A DNA stretch of 64,000 nt, taken from Cryptococcus deneoformans JEC21. Its lineage: Eukaryota; Basidiomycota; Tremellomycetes; Tremellales; Cryptococcaceae. How positions within the stretch are numbered: position 1 is the first letter of the stretch; each line of letters starts with the position of its first letter. A model generated the notes under the pieces. That model was not told where the DNA came from, did not search any database, and was given only the letters and a program-made list of their open reading frames with translations. The stretch lies in assembly GCF_000091045.1 (NCBI RefSeq), contig NC_006684.1, forward strand, positions 969,001-1,033,000, in the 5' to 3' direction. A program made the position numbers and the translations under genes. This document shows, piece after piece, positions 1 through 9,802 of the stretch.

Positions 1-10
1 ACAATACAGA

Positions 11-627
11 ATGAGGTTCCAAAACTCTGTCATTCTTGCTTCTCTCCTTACAGCCCTGGCGGCATACTCTTTGCCTCAGAACGAGAATGGCGGCAGCGAC
101 ACGTACGTATTCGTTCATCCTTGTGACTTTCAATCCTTTTGCAACAGTTGCGCACATTCAAAGGAACTGATGTCTCTGCTCACAGTTCTGAGTCTTCGGC
201 TGTTGAATCGGGAGATGGCAGCGCAGACTCCACTGGTACTGCCATCTCTGGCGATGCCACAAGCTCTGCTGCCAATGATGAATCTACCGATGCGGCTACT
301 GTTAGTAATACTAGTGCCGATTCTACGGCGTCAGAAACTCTTGCCGTTGCCACTGCCTCGTCTGCCGTTACTGGTGTGAGCGGCTCCTCTGAAAAGGAGG
401 ATGTTGTAGCAACATCCGTAACCGGATCTGCCCTTTCTAGCAAGGGAAGTGGAACGGCTTCAGGCGCTAATTCAAATGCAAGTGGCACGAGCAACTCTTC
501 AAGTAACTCGACAGAATCAAGTGCGGGCTTCCAGGTTGCTGGACTGCCTGCTGGCTTTGAATGGGTGATTGGGAGTGGTGCGATGGTTGTTGGCGCCCTC
601 GGCGCGGGCGTTGCCACTCTCTTTTGA
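11..627 (+). CDS. Small Ser/Thr-rich GPI-anchored-type surface protein
   Basis: Exons 11-106 and 148-627 join in phase across a 41-nt intron (donor GTATTC, acceptor AACAG) and give about 191 aa. The protein begins with a signal peptide (MRFQNSVILASLLTALAAYS). The body, about residues 30-160, is almost only Ser, Thr, Ala, Gly and Glu, as in heavily O-glycosylated fungal wall proteins. The last ~20 residues are hydrophobic (ending VGALGAGVATLF) after a small-residue stretch, which is the layout of a GPI-attachment signal. No catalytic domain is visible. I infer a cell-wall or plasma-membrane mannoprotein. The start lies only 10 nt from the window edge, so an upstream exon cannot be excluded, although the signal peptide argues that this is the true start. 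Confidence 0.72.
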
Positions 628-840
628 TTAAGGAATTGAGGGAGAATCCAGCACCAAGAATATTTGCCGAATATGAAGATAGAATACAGAAGGTACCAGG
701 CTTGTGTAAGGACAATTTATCTGGATGCGAGGACGAGTTAGTAGCTATATGCCTTGCGACCTGTGTTCATGGATTGATCTTCCGCCAACCAATCTCTTTG
801 CTGATAAGCCAAGCGCGTTAAATTCATGCAAATACACATA

Positions 841-2567
841 TTAGAACATTTCTGTATATTTCTTAGTGCAAGAGTACCTATGAAGACAAAATCAGCATGT
901 TTACATGCAAAGGCGCCAAATCCACACAACAACTTACCACTCCCAATCAAAGTTATTGGCTTGATCACACCAACAGTTACCCCTGGTATGAGCATCACCT
1001 TGAGGGCAGTGCTACAATGATTGTCAGGAGCAGCGCCACGAATAATCCGGAGGGGATTCCCTTACCTGGAATGGTTCGTGCCTGTAGCCAATGTCATCAA
1101 AGAAATGGATCTGCTCCTTCTTAGCGAAGAGCGCGGCACCGATTGAGTGCACGGGCGCATCTCCCCATCGCTCGTAGTAGAATCCACCTTTCTTGTCAAG
1201 GAAATCAAAGAACTCCATGTAAGGCTGAGATCGCCAAAAGTTAAGGTCTCCAATCTCAAAGTTGGACCAGACTGTGCCAATGATCAGTTACACATTACAT
1301 TGAAGTACAGATACATTCAAACTCACAGTGGCACTTGTTGTAGGTCTCACCGCCGTCGTCGCTTAGGAATTGCATTGCATTGCCTTCAGGAAGATAATCG
1401 GGGTGTTCTCCGATGAATTCTTCATTTCATGCATCAGCGACTGTCAGATTTCGTGCCACATCATCTTACCTTTGACAGCGTCCCAAAGAGTGGGAATGGT
1501 CTCGATGTACTCGAACAGGGAAATGGTGAAGCCGTACACCTTATTTTGATCCTGCATGACAAGGAAGGGGTCATAGGCTAGCGGTAACACGATATCAGCA
1601 AAGGCAAGTTTAACAAAGAGAGCTCTTTGACTTACCGAGATCACAAAAGAACTTGACGGAGGGTTCGATTCGCCAGTAGTAATCATAATTAGCCAGGAGG
1701 GGGTGTCGGAAGAAGAACTAGTGAGCCGTTAGCCTCTTGTTGAAGTTTCGCAGGAATCGTACGTACGCCAGAATTGAAGCGGCACATGTTTCGGTAAGGG
1801 ACAGAGTGACCGTAAATGACCTTTTTCCTGATCATTTCCTCTCGAGCCTTGCTAGCCTTGTCTTCATCAATCCTACGATGAAAATCATCAGTAGAGATTT
1901 TGACAAAGGGGGACACCATATCTGTCTTACCATTCAGGCTGATACCAATGTTCGGGATCAATCTTGCCGTAGTAACATTTGGCTTTGGTCATTGATTGAG
2001 TGTACCGCTTGAACTCGTCAGAGAAGTCCTAGAATTAACAATTTCAATTTCAGCCCATTGTCTCTATTTCCGACCAAAAACGAATATTTACCTCTTCGTT
2101 CAAAAAAACATAATCATATTTAGCCCAATGATTGAATCGATCCTCCATCTGTCGCATAGAGTCGAGGAACGGCCACAAATCCGAATTCCGGGCTAAGCAG
2201 CGAGTCGTAAGTAAGTATTGTGCGAGACAACCTTTTACAGACATCGTAGAGAGATACTCACCCAAAACGACAAAGACTGCGTTAGCTCTTCTTCTTCCCT
2301 CCAAAGCGGCCTCATTTTCTGCCAGATCGCCAACGACTGGAGGGATGGAGGATTCGGGAGGTGGTTGGCCTTCACGCCACCCGTCTTGTTGCGGCAAAAG
2401 GTTCAAGAATGAGGTTTTCTCTCGATAAGTAGGATGAACGGATAGGATGACGTGGAGGAGGAACTGTAGGGGATATCAACACCTGTTTTCACTGGACGAT
2501 GGACTAGCTGGGGACTGACCACTAATCCTCCAGCCATGGCGATGTATTTCCAACGAGGGATCATCAT
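841..2567 (-). CDS. KTR/KRE2-family alpha-1,2-mannosyltransferase (GT15)
   Basis: Eleven exons: 2520-2567, 2262-2463, 2092-2192, 1931-2028, 1767-1872, 1636-1717, 1470-1577, 1327-1419, 1066-1271, 938-1011 and 841-877. They sum to 384 codons plus stop. Residues ~5-27 form a type II signal anchor. The rest is a full glycosyltransferase family 15 domain. Visible signatures include [95 protein letters not shown] and [16 protein letters not shown], and the protein ends with a Cys-rich CWC...NFDW...YSC tail. Family members are Golgi enzymes that move mannose from GDP-mannose onto O- and N-linked glycans. The first intron uses donor GTCAGT. Two adjacent ATG codons open the frame (2567 and 2564). Which KTR paralogue it is cannot be told from the sequence alone. 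Confidence 0.95.
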
Positions 2568-3362
2568 CTTGGCCAAGGATTTTGGAGATGGAATCGTTTG
2601 CCAGGATAGCTCTAGGGATGGAAGGGGGGTGTGAAAGCAAAAAATTGAATAGTTAAGTGAAGGGAGCCGTGGGAGAAAGCGGAGCTGGAGCAGAGAGACT
2701 ATTATGCTCGTCCTACCGCGGCGAAGTGCGAAGACGCGCCTCCGCAGACAGAAGAAGAATCAAGGTGGAGGCCGCTACGTACTATGTATCTTTGGGCTCA
2801 CGGTCGGTGTTACCTCTTACCTCATCGCCAGTCCGGCATGCATATGAGCCGGTCCCATGCATAATAGTCTCTTTTCTATGGCCCATGCATGTCTCTCACC
2901 TCCAATATCACCCCGAGCATACTTATGGCATACATGCACCGAATCACCGCACCTGCAAAAAAAAGCACCGCCTCGAAACGGATTATTATTTTCATAAACT
3001 TGCCATGTTGATTCCGTCGAGACGAATCTGCTGCGTGGGCGAGTCTCATCTTGCGTTTCACCCTCCAGGAGCACTCCTCTGTATCTTCTTCGATCTTTTG
3101 TTTTTGCATCTGATCTTCTAATATTATTGGCTGTAGTAGTCTTCCACTTTCCGTAACCTTTTTATGCTTCTTTTTCTGTGATCTCCTTGGATCTCATCTC
3201 CTTGGCTGCAATAGTCTTTCACGTTCTAGAACTTCCTTCATGTTCTGTTAGCTTTATATTATATATGTAATAGCTGTGTGTACGTGGTTTCATTCATCTG
3301 ACTTCTCACGCGAAAAAACGCGATCATGAATATTACGTAATAAATACAAACATCATACTCTA
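2568..3362. other. Intergenic: mannosyltransferase promoter and BTB-gene 3' flank
   Basis: This lies between two minus-strand genes. It should hold the mannosyltransferase promoter (nearest 2567) and the 3' untranslated region and terminator of the BTB gene. A+T-rich runs occur near 3130-3360. The one long plus-strand frame (2657-3121) lacks family similarity and codon character, and I see no RNA gene or repeat. Confidence 0.5.
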
Positions 3363-4678
3363 TCAGATCATGCTGGGCAATTCTCTCGCCTCGTACAAAC
3401 ACCTCTGCACACTCCGCCCAAGCAGTACAAGGCATTCTCCACAATGACCCCCTCGCAGGTCAACGTCCAACAACTCAATGAGGTCACTGTCGGCGCACAC
3501 CTTCCTGCTTATCTCTCCCGCCATCCTCCTCCACACGTCCCTGGCCATAGGGAATCTCACGCACGTATGCGCATGCTCGTCCTCCTCCATGGGTCCATTT
3601 AAGATCTGCTTCAGCCTTGATAACCTTGTGCTATGAAGCGCGACCAACTTGCTAGCCGAAGTGCGGCCCATCAACACCCTGGCATCTTCTGGCCATTGTG
3701 ACGGTGGCACACTGACCGCTTTGATACTAGCCAACCTCGCCAAATCTCCAAATTTAAAGAAGCTGGCCATTGAATAAACCTGCACAGGACTCTCATCTAC
3801 CCAGTGTACCATATGGTCTCTTGCAGTGCTGAGCGCTTTTGCACTTTGGTACCCCAATGCAGCACGAACAACTCGACCAGTCAGCTCGAGCGATGTCAGC
3901 AGGCTCGTGGGGGAGGCAGAGATGATCCCCGAAGGGTAAATCAAAGAAAGGAAGGCGGTGAGCACGGTGGAAGATTCTGGTACAGCCCATGTGTATGGGG
4001 ATGAGGTAGGTGTAGGCGCCGTAACGTCTTTTGGAGGGGGAAGAGGCGGAAGGTCTTGGAATGCTGGAGGAGGTGAGTCTGGGATACGTTCGTTGGTAAT
4101 CAAGGGAGCAGATAGATCATCGCATGGACTATCCCCATTCTGTCGCTGGTGTGAAGTTAACAAGGAAGCTGCTCCTGGAGATCGGGACAAGTGAGCTGCA
4201 AGAAGTTTCGGGAGACAAAGGATATTGCTAAGCGGCGTTGCGTCGCGCTCTCGAGACTGAGCCGGACGATGAGAGTTCGATGGCAACTCGATTGGTACTA
4301 CACGAGGCTGAGTCGATTGCGTCGATCCGACATTGTTCAACCGCCATATTGGGACAAACCCATAGCTACGCAATTTTCTGTCAGCTGCTCGAATCATCTT
4401 TCAAAACGAGACCTCGAGGCTCACTAGATGTGAAAGAAGACAGTCTCCTGCTCCAGTAATTTTCTATGTACCAAGAATCTCTTGTCATCCACGGTCACAA
4501 GCTCGATATCACCCACTTTGCCTCCCAGAACTGGTGCAAGAAAAAAATCGGTATCACAATTGGGCAGGGCAGAGTACGCCGGTGCCGGTTCAGAGGGGAT
4601 GGCAGGGGACCGCGAGCGGACGGGATCAAAGATGTTGGATAGAGATTTGTCGGATGGGTGCTGAGGGTTTTCGTGCAT
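3363..4678 (-). CDS. BTB/POZ-domain protein with a large insertion
   Basis: Exons 4425-4678 and 3363-4365, joined across a 59-nt intron (GTGAGC...GCGTAG), give 418 aa. The first half of a BTB fold is clear at residues ~60-90 (DIELVTVDDKRFLVHRKLL). The second half appears ~140 residues later (LTAFLSLIYPSG, then helices ending SPVQVYSMASFFKFGDLARL), which matches the basidiomycete BTB proteins whose core carries a disordered Pro/Ser-rich insert. Such proteins usually act as oligomerising adaptors, often for cullin-3 ligases; that role here is inference. A helical C-terminal domain follows with no recognised motif. The start at 4678 is the first ATG in frame, and an extra upstream exon is possible because open frame continues a few codons further. 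Confidence 0.75.
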
Positions 4679-5592
4679 TGGTTGACTCTGTTTCAATGCT
4701 GTGCTTAGGCGAGGTTAAAACGTAAGCTTCGATAAACGGTGTCTTGCTGAGATTTTGGAAGCTCAGCCAAGTGTTTATGATGTTTAGCAAAGCCGAAAGG
4801 AGAATGAATAGTCAAGCTGGTATTCCAAGCGTCGTCCCATCCATTGGGTCACCTTTCTATAACAGGTCGTGAGGGTGGCCTGCTTTGTCCCACCTCAAAA
4901 GGTTGCCGCACAAAGAGGACCGTTCATATCCTTTGCGCACTTGCCCCGTCTTTTTCCTACTTGTGTGCTGACCTGTTGTGGCCGGATAAAGGAGATAAGG
5001 GATCCGTTATGTAGTCGGCTTGAACAAACTCGGACAGGAGTGATGGAAGATGGGAAAGGGTGAAAGGATGAAGTGTGTAACATTATGGAAGAAGTGGAAA
5101 GGAAGGAAAAGAACGAATTATGATGGAAAAAGTTACGGTTCTATAGTAAGTGGCTGAAAAGTGGGCTGTTGCCGTTTTGGTGGAGGGCGGATGAAGGAGT
5201 TCACAGCTTCTCTTCCAGCATGAGGATGGGCCGATCATCGGGGTATCACAGGGTTGTATGGCAACGACCGACATCATTGACATCAACGATGGAATAAAAT
5301 ACAGTCCGTGTACAGGCGACAACAGGCATCGTCCTTTGTATCGATGTCTGTTTTTTAGTCTTAAAACCAACACACAGGCCGTTCCGCCATTTCATCCCAC
5401 CCGCAAAGTTGGAAATCACCTTGGAGCAGATGTAAACACAATGATATTAACCCCCACCCTACAGCAAGGGCCCAGACTCCATGGAAGGAGAAAGTAATTA
5501 TATGATATGAAGATGTAGTGAATAATGTTTATACAGATGAATTGAAGATATGAAAGGAACCCAACTCCCCATGACAGACACGACTTCGACAC
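4679..5592. other. Intergenic, no supported gene
   Basis: About 0.9 kb separates the BTB start from the SUR2 stop; both genes are on the minus strand. It should hold the BTB promoter and the SUR2 3' end. Short frames on either strand (for example 5083-5373 minus and 5258-5497 plus) show no domain and no credible splice chain. No repeat or RNA gene was seen. Confidence 0.45.
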
Positions 5593-6738
5593 TTAGTCCA
5601 GCTTCTTGGCCGGTCCTTGTTCCAAGACATGCTCACCTCCGACACTCCTCCAACGCCCCTTGGAGTCGGCCTCTTCGCGAGTCATTCTGGTCCCAAGCAG
5701 TTTGTCCCAGTTGGTGCTACAGAGAGGTAGTCAGTATTGTTGCTTGGCGGTTTAAAATCCTTTGCTCACAAAAATGGCTGGCTAAAGTTGGACTTGATAC
5801 CGTAGCCCTGATGATGGATGTCATGGTAATCGGCATTGTTGGCAAAGAAGAGCTGGCAAGGATCCCACCATAGTCGGTAACCACAGTGATCATCTACGGT
5901 TTTGAGAGTCGAGACCGTAAAGAGCAAAGTCGCTTGTCGGATGGTCATGAAAGAAACCTCTTCGGCTATGGCGGCACCGAGAGTATCAAGAATGAAGCCT
6001 TCCACGGGGTGATTATAGAGAGCGCCGAAAGCATAAGGGGCATAGAGACGATGGTGGTGGGAGTGAAAGTTGCGATAGAGCCAGTGATTTGTGTGCATGG
6101 ATCGGTGCCAAAAATATTGCCAAGTGTCAATCACAAAGCTATGTTCAACATTAGTAAAATGTTTTTGTTAAACCGCAAGAGATTACTCACAAGGCAAAAA
6201 GCATTTGCAAAGCAGGGATGCCCCACCAGTACACCCAACGAACAATTGCTTCACCATTGCTTTTCAGCACCTGTTCTCCTATTCTTCTTCCAAGCACGAG
6301 CAAAACCCCATCGGCCACCCAAGGCGCTAGGTTACCCATGGCCGCAAGATGGTCCTTCATAACTTCTCTTCTGAATATCACTTCATCGTCCTCAAGCCAG
6401 AACATGCCTAGGACTGTTTGAATGACATGCTGCAAAATGACCGCTTTGATCACCTGCGCCACTGTGACTTTGTTCCGCGCCAGCACTTCAGGCGAGTCAT
6501 GTATTCTGCGTTTTTCAAAATAGGAGAATTGGGCCGTGTCGAGAAAATGGAAGAAGAATGAGTACAGCCAATAAGCCAGCACGGGGGCCGCAAGTGAAAC
6601 GTATTTGTCGGACATGAATGAGAGAAGATTGGGACGAGTTGTGTGGTAGAAAGGGGCATGGAGGGCGGTAGGAGTAATGCTCGAGAGCATTGTAGAGTTG
6701 TGGGCGTAGGCGTGTTGGTAAGGGAAAAACGAAGCCAT
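5593..6738 (-). CDS. SUR2: Sphinganine C4-hydroxylase (fatty acid hydroxylase superfamily)
   Basis: Exons 6191-6738, 5770-6138 and 5593-5716 give 346 aa, starting at an ATG in good context (CGCCACCATGG). The protein is the di-iron membrane hydroxylase that turns dihydrosphingosine or dihydroceramide into the phyto form in the ER. The iron-binding histidine motifs are present: WHRSMH (HX3H), FHSHHHRLY (HX2HH) and NNADYHDIHHQGYGIKSNFS. The conserved PYAFGALYNHPVEGFILDT and KTVDDHCGY blocks lie between them. Several hydrophobic segments surround the motifs. The C-terminal exon continues the family ending (FTNWDKLLGT). It is divergently paired with DAD3, about 400 bp away. Confidence 0.95.
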
Positions 6739-7144
6739 GGTGGCGATAAGGAGAGTGGGGCTACTGCAAGAGACGAGTTGAAATAGGCGGAGGCAGGAAA
6801 CGGAGTGGCGAGATGCTCCGAAGGAGATGTTCGGGCAGGCAATGAACAGGCGGTGTACTTGGGGGGACGTGCGGATGGTTAAGGCGGTGGCGTTGGAGGC
6901 CGGGGAAGGCTGGGGGGCAGCAGCGCGGGCAGGGGAAGACTAGATACGGATAGATGTTGTTTGGTAAATTTCGGGCAAAAACAACAACACAACGCCGCCT
7001 CTTGCTCCTGTGCGTTATTATTCTTGGAATTCTGCACGCATCGGCCCATTCCTCGGCCACCGGCAGGCACCGCCCGCACACCAGCGTTTACGTAACTATA
7101 GCATTACTTGCAAAACACAAGAGTGAGCAACGGCGGCTACAGCG
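6739..7144. promoter_or_regulatory. Shared SUR2/DAD3 divergent promoter region
   Basis: About 400 bp separates the SUR2 start (minus strand) from the earliest plausible DAD3 start. CT-rich stretches precede both genes. Frames here (for example 6761-7081 minus) are antisense to nothing recognisable and are probably not coding. Confidence 0.5.
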
Positions 7145-7688
7145 ATGCACGCGTCGGTCAGTTATCAACAAGCAAGGCAGCATGTCTATAAACACGGTTA
7201 ACCCATAGTGTGTGAAATAGCCAGCGCAAGTGACATGGCTGACCATCAACTCCAGCGCAGATAATAGTCAGCTTTCACAACTAGAGCAGGAGCTTCTGTG
7301 GGAATTTGCCAAACTGAGCGACAAAGTGAAACGTGTACGTCTGCCGCTCTCTCGACTTCAACGCCTGAAAACATCTCACTGACTCTAAATAGGCTGCCAG
7401 CTTGGCAAAGTTAACTGCCGAATCTCCCAATGAGTCGCTATTAGCAGAACTGCGAACTTTAGAGAAGCGAATGGGTTTGGTTCTCACACTGGTCAGTAAT
7501 ATGATGAAGGGTTCAAGAATACTTTGCTGAGCGAAAGCACCGTGTCATAATAGGTGAAAGCCTCAGTGTGGGCGGTGATTGTAGATTCACAAGCAGCCGA
7601 AGAAGCGAGACAGCAACAATCCGCCGAGTCGGCACCCGAAATATCGTACAACGAAACGCGTTCATGGGATGACAGTATAATGCGGTAA
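7145..7688 (+). CDS. DAD3: DASH complex subunit Dad3
   Basis: Exons 7261-7334, 7393-7491 and 7554-7688 are well supported. They encode SQLSQLEQELLWEFAKLSDK, SLLAELRTLEKRMGLVLTL and KASVWAVIV, which match the Dad3 family pattern (LxxLE...LLxELRxLExKxGLVxTLxKASV). Dad3 is a small coiled-coil subunit of the DASH/Dam1 ring that couples kinetochores to spindle microtubules. The first exon is uncertain. The best phase-consistent option is 7145-7196 with a weak donor (GTTAAC), giving 119 aa; other short leaders cannot be excluded. The intron after exon 3 uses donor GTCAGT. The tail is Gln/Ser-rich and unstructured. Confidence 0.85.
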
Positions 7689-9802
7689 CCTTGGAGAAAT
7701 ATATAGCTTTGTAAGTCCACTTTTCGTAGCCGCAATGATGTCTTCTAGTAAAAGGTGTGAGCCTCCAAATCCCTCTCGGGCCCCAGGCGTCCATCTATCT
7801 CTCCCTGTCAATCGAGATTTACGAGACAGGGCGTAAAAGGCGTAAGGACGTATATAATATCCATCTTTCCCATTCCCTTGGCAATCTGCAGTGGCAGTCC
7901 ATAGGATGGAGAAAGAGCCCGGTTTCTGATTGCTTTCGTCAAAGATCAGTGAAGAGAGTAATAAAGGCCCGGGCAGACAAACGTCTTTGTCCCCCTTATC
8001 CTTCAGGACGAGGTCGACAAAGGTAGTCACTTGCATCATGGATCTCGAGGCCTGATCGTCTTTTTTTCGAGCTCTCAAGTGAGACGTGGGGTCCGCGATG
8101 CATAGCAAGACGACGCCGAATCAGCTTCAAGACCAAAGCTACAGGTCGTGATGCGAGGATTGGTGCCAACAAAAAAATTTAAAACTGGTGGTTTGAGGGG
8201 CGATTTCTTTGGAAGGCTGGGATCGCCAACTGTTGAGAGGCTACGGCCCACTGAGCGGATCTCAAACGTGTCGAAGTGAAAGGAAGCTGATACTCGATGA
8301 TCTTTAGGGCTCTTGAGACCTGCTTTGACAGGAAAGCGCGGTGTAATAATGTGTATTACTATGTATAGAAGCCATCAAAAGTTTGTACAGGGTATACTAT
8401 CGACATTCATCATCGGTTATCGAGATGAAATTGCTCTTCTTTGATCTCTGATCCATTAAGATGAGTAAGCATTGTGGTAAGGCGTCGTCTCCTGGTCATT
8501 CATCGCTGCAGTGATGTAGCATTGGGTCCGCTACAGCCGACAGGTTAAGTTTAATACAGTTTAATAGCCAAGCGGATAGCAGCAGTCACTCGGTTAGATA
8601 ACGTTTAAACTCACGATTTTCCTGTCCTTGTATGCCATACATGAATGACATCCAACTTCCATTCGTGTAGTACGACATTACGGCAACAACATGCTGACCA
8701 CATGGTTGACATACGTATATGTTGAAGAGGTCATTAATTAACATTCTTGTATTGCGTTTTCGGCCCTTCTGGGCTTCTTCCTGTTTTGCGATTCGCGACA
8801 ACAACACGTATCATGAGCTGTTTCTCATAAAAAAAAGGATACCATCATTAAAGAACATGACTTTATCAATAAGGCCAGTAGTCAGCAGTGTCATATGTAT
8901 GGCACATGACACTGGCGAAGGTAGTGGCGGTCACCTGTGGCGAAAATGGATGATCGAAGAAGGAAAAGAACTGACTGTTATTTCGTGCTACGTTCCTACC
9001 GTTTGGTTTTATAAATAGTGTAAACCTTCTTTCTATATTGAAGACAACTGGACCGCCGTAATATGGCGGGGTCTGGGCAGTGACATACGAGGATGATGAC
9101 GCTGACGTCCTCACGCTTTTGCCTGTTTTACCGAAGTTCCCATTCATCCTATGAGTACTTGCAGAGGTATCCCCAACCTTTCGTAAACCAGCTGCTGGGT
9201 GGGGAATTAGAGATTCAACAAAGGAATGCGCCTTGGAGCGTTTGCATACTGTTATCCATTAACATAAGATGCAAAATGGTCCTGGTGGAACTGAGACGAT
9301 TCGGACCGGAAACAGAAATGGGGCCAACGCAGAAATAGCAATAGAAATCAGGGTCTGGAGTTCGTTTGTGGTTTTTTTCTGGGCGGGCTTGGGTCGGCAG
9401 TGGGCGCGATGCGGTTAAGGTACAATTGAAAGGCCAGAAATACAGGATGCACTGGATGGGGAGGCAGATAGAATGCCGGAGCCCACTGAGAATGCATGGT
9501 CTAAATAGAATACTGTGAGGTATTGCTTGGAATAAACCACATCTTGTTGTTTTGACGCATCGAAGTTTGAGGGACAACAAGCTGAAAGCAAGCCAAGCCT
9601 CTTTAGTCCCCGGACGCGTCCCCACACGCCCCGCTAACGACGAGCGCCTTTTAGTCCGTCGTTGCAGACCTTCTCCGTCTTCTCTTTCACACATACACAC
9701 ACCCACCGCTCTTCCCGCTCTTTTTGCCATTTCGGTATCCCACGTTAACCTGCAACGCACAACAAAGGAAGCGCCAGCTGTTTCCCATCCAGCCCTTTCA
9801 AC
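7689..9802. other. 2.1-kb stretch without a supported gene
   Basis: This lies between the DAD3 stop and the first PAL1 exon. A 148-codon minus frame (7662-8108) runs into the DAD3 3' end, and a 93-codon minus frame (8866-9147) includes a Ser/Tyr-rich run, but neither carries a domain or a convincing splice chain. The right end (about 9650-9800) is pyrimidine-rich, as expected for the PAL1 5' leader, with a short CA-rich tract near 9690. No tRNA-like B box or hairpin terminator was noticed. Confidence 0.4.

Noticed and set aside
1655..1685. GGTTCGATTCGCC resembling a tRNA B box
   Set aside because: It lies within a coding exon of the mannosyltransferase (WRIEP) and has no matching A box or cloverleaf arms.
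2657..3121. 154-codon plus-strand frame in the mannosyltransferase promoter
   Set aside because: No domain, unusual composition and no expected position for a gene.
7662..8108. 148-codon minus-strand frame next to DAD3
   Set aside because: No recognisable motif, overlaps the DAD3 last exon, and has no supporting splice or start context.
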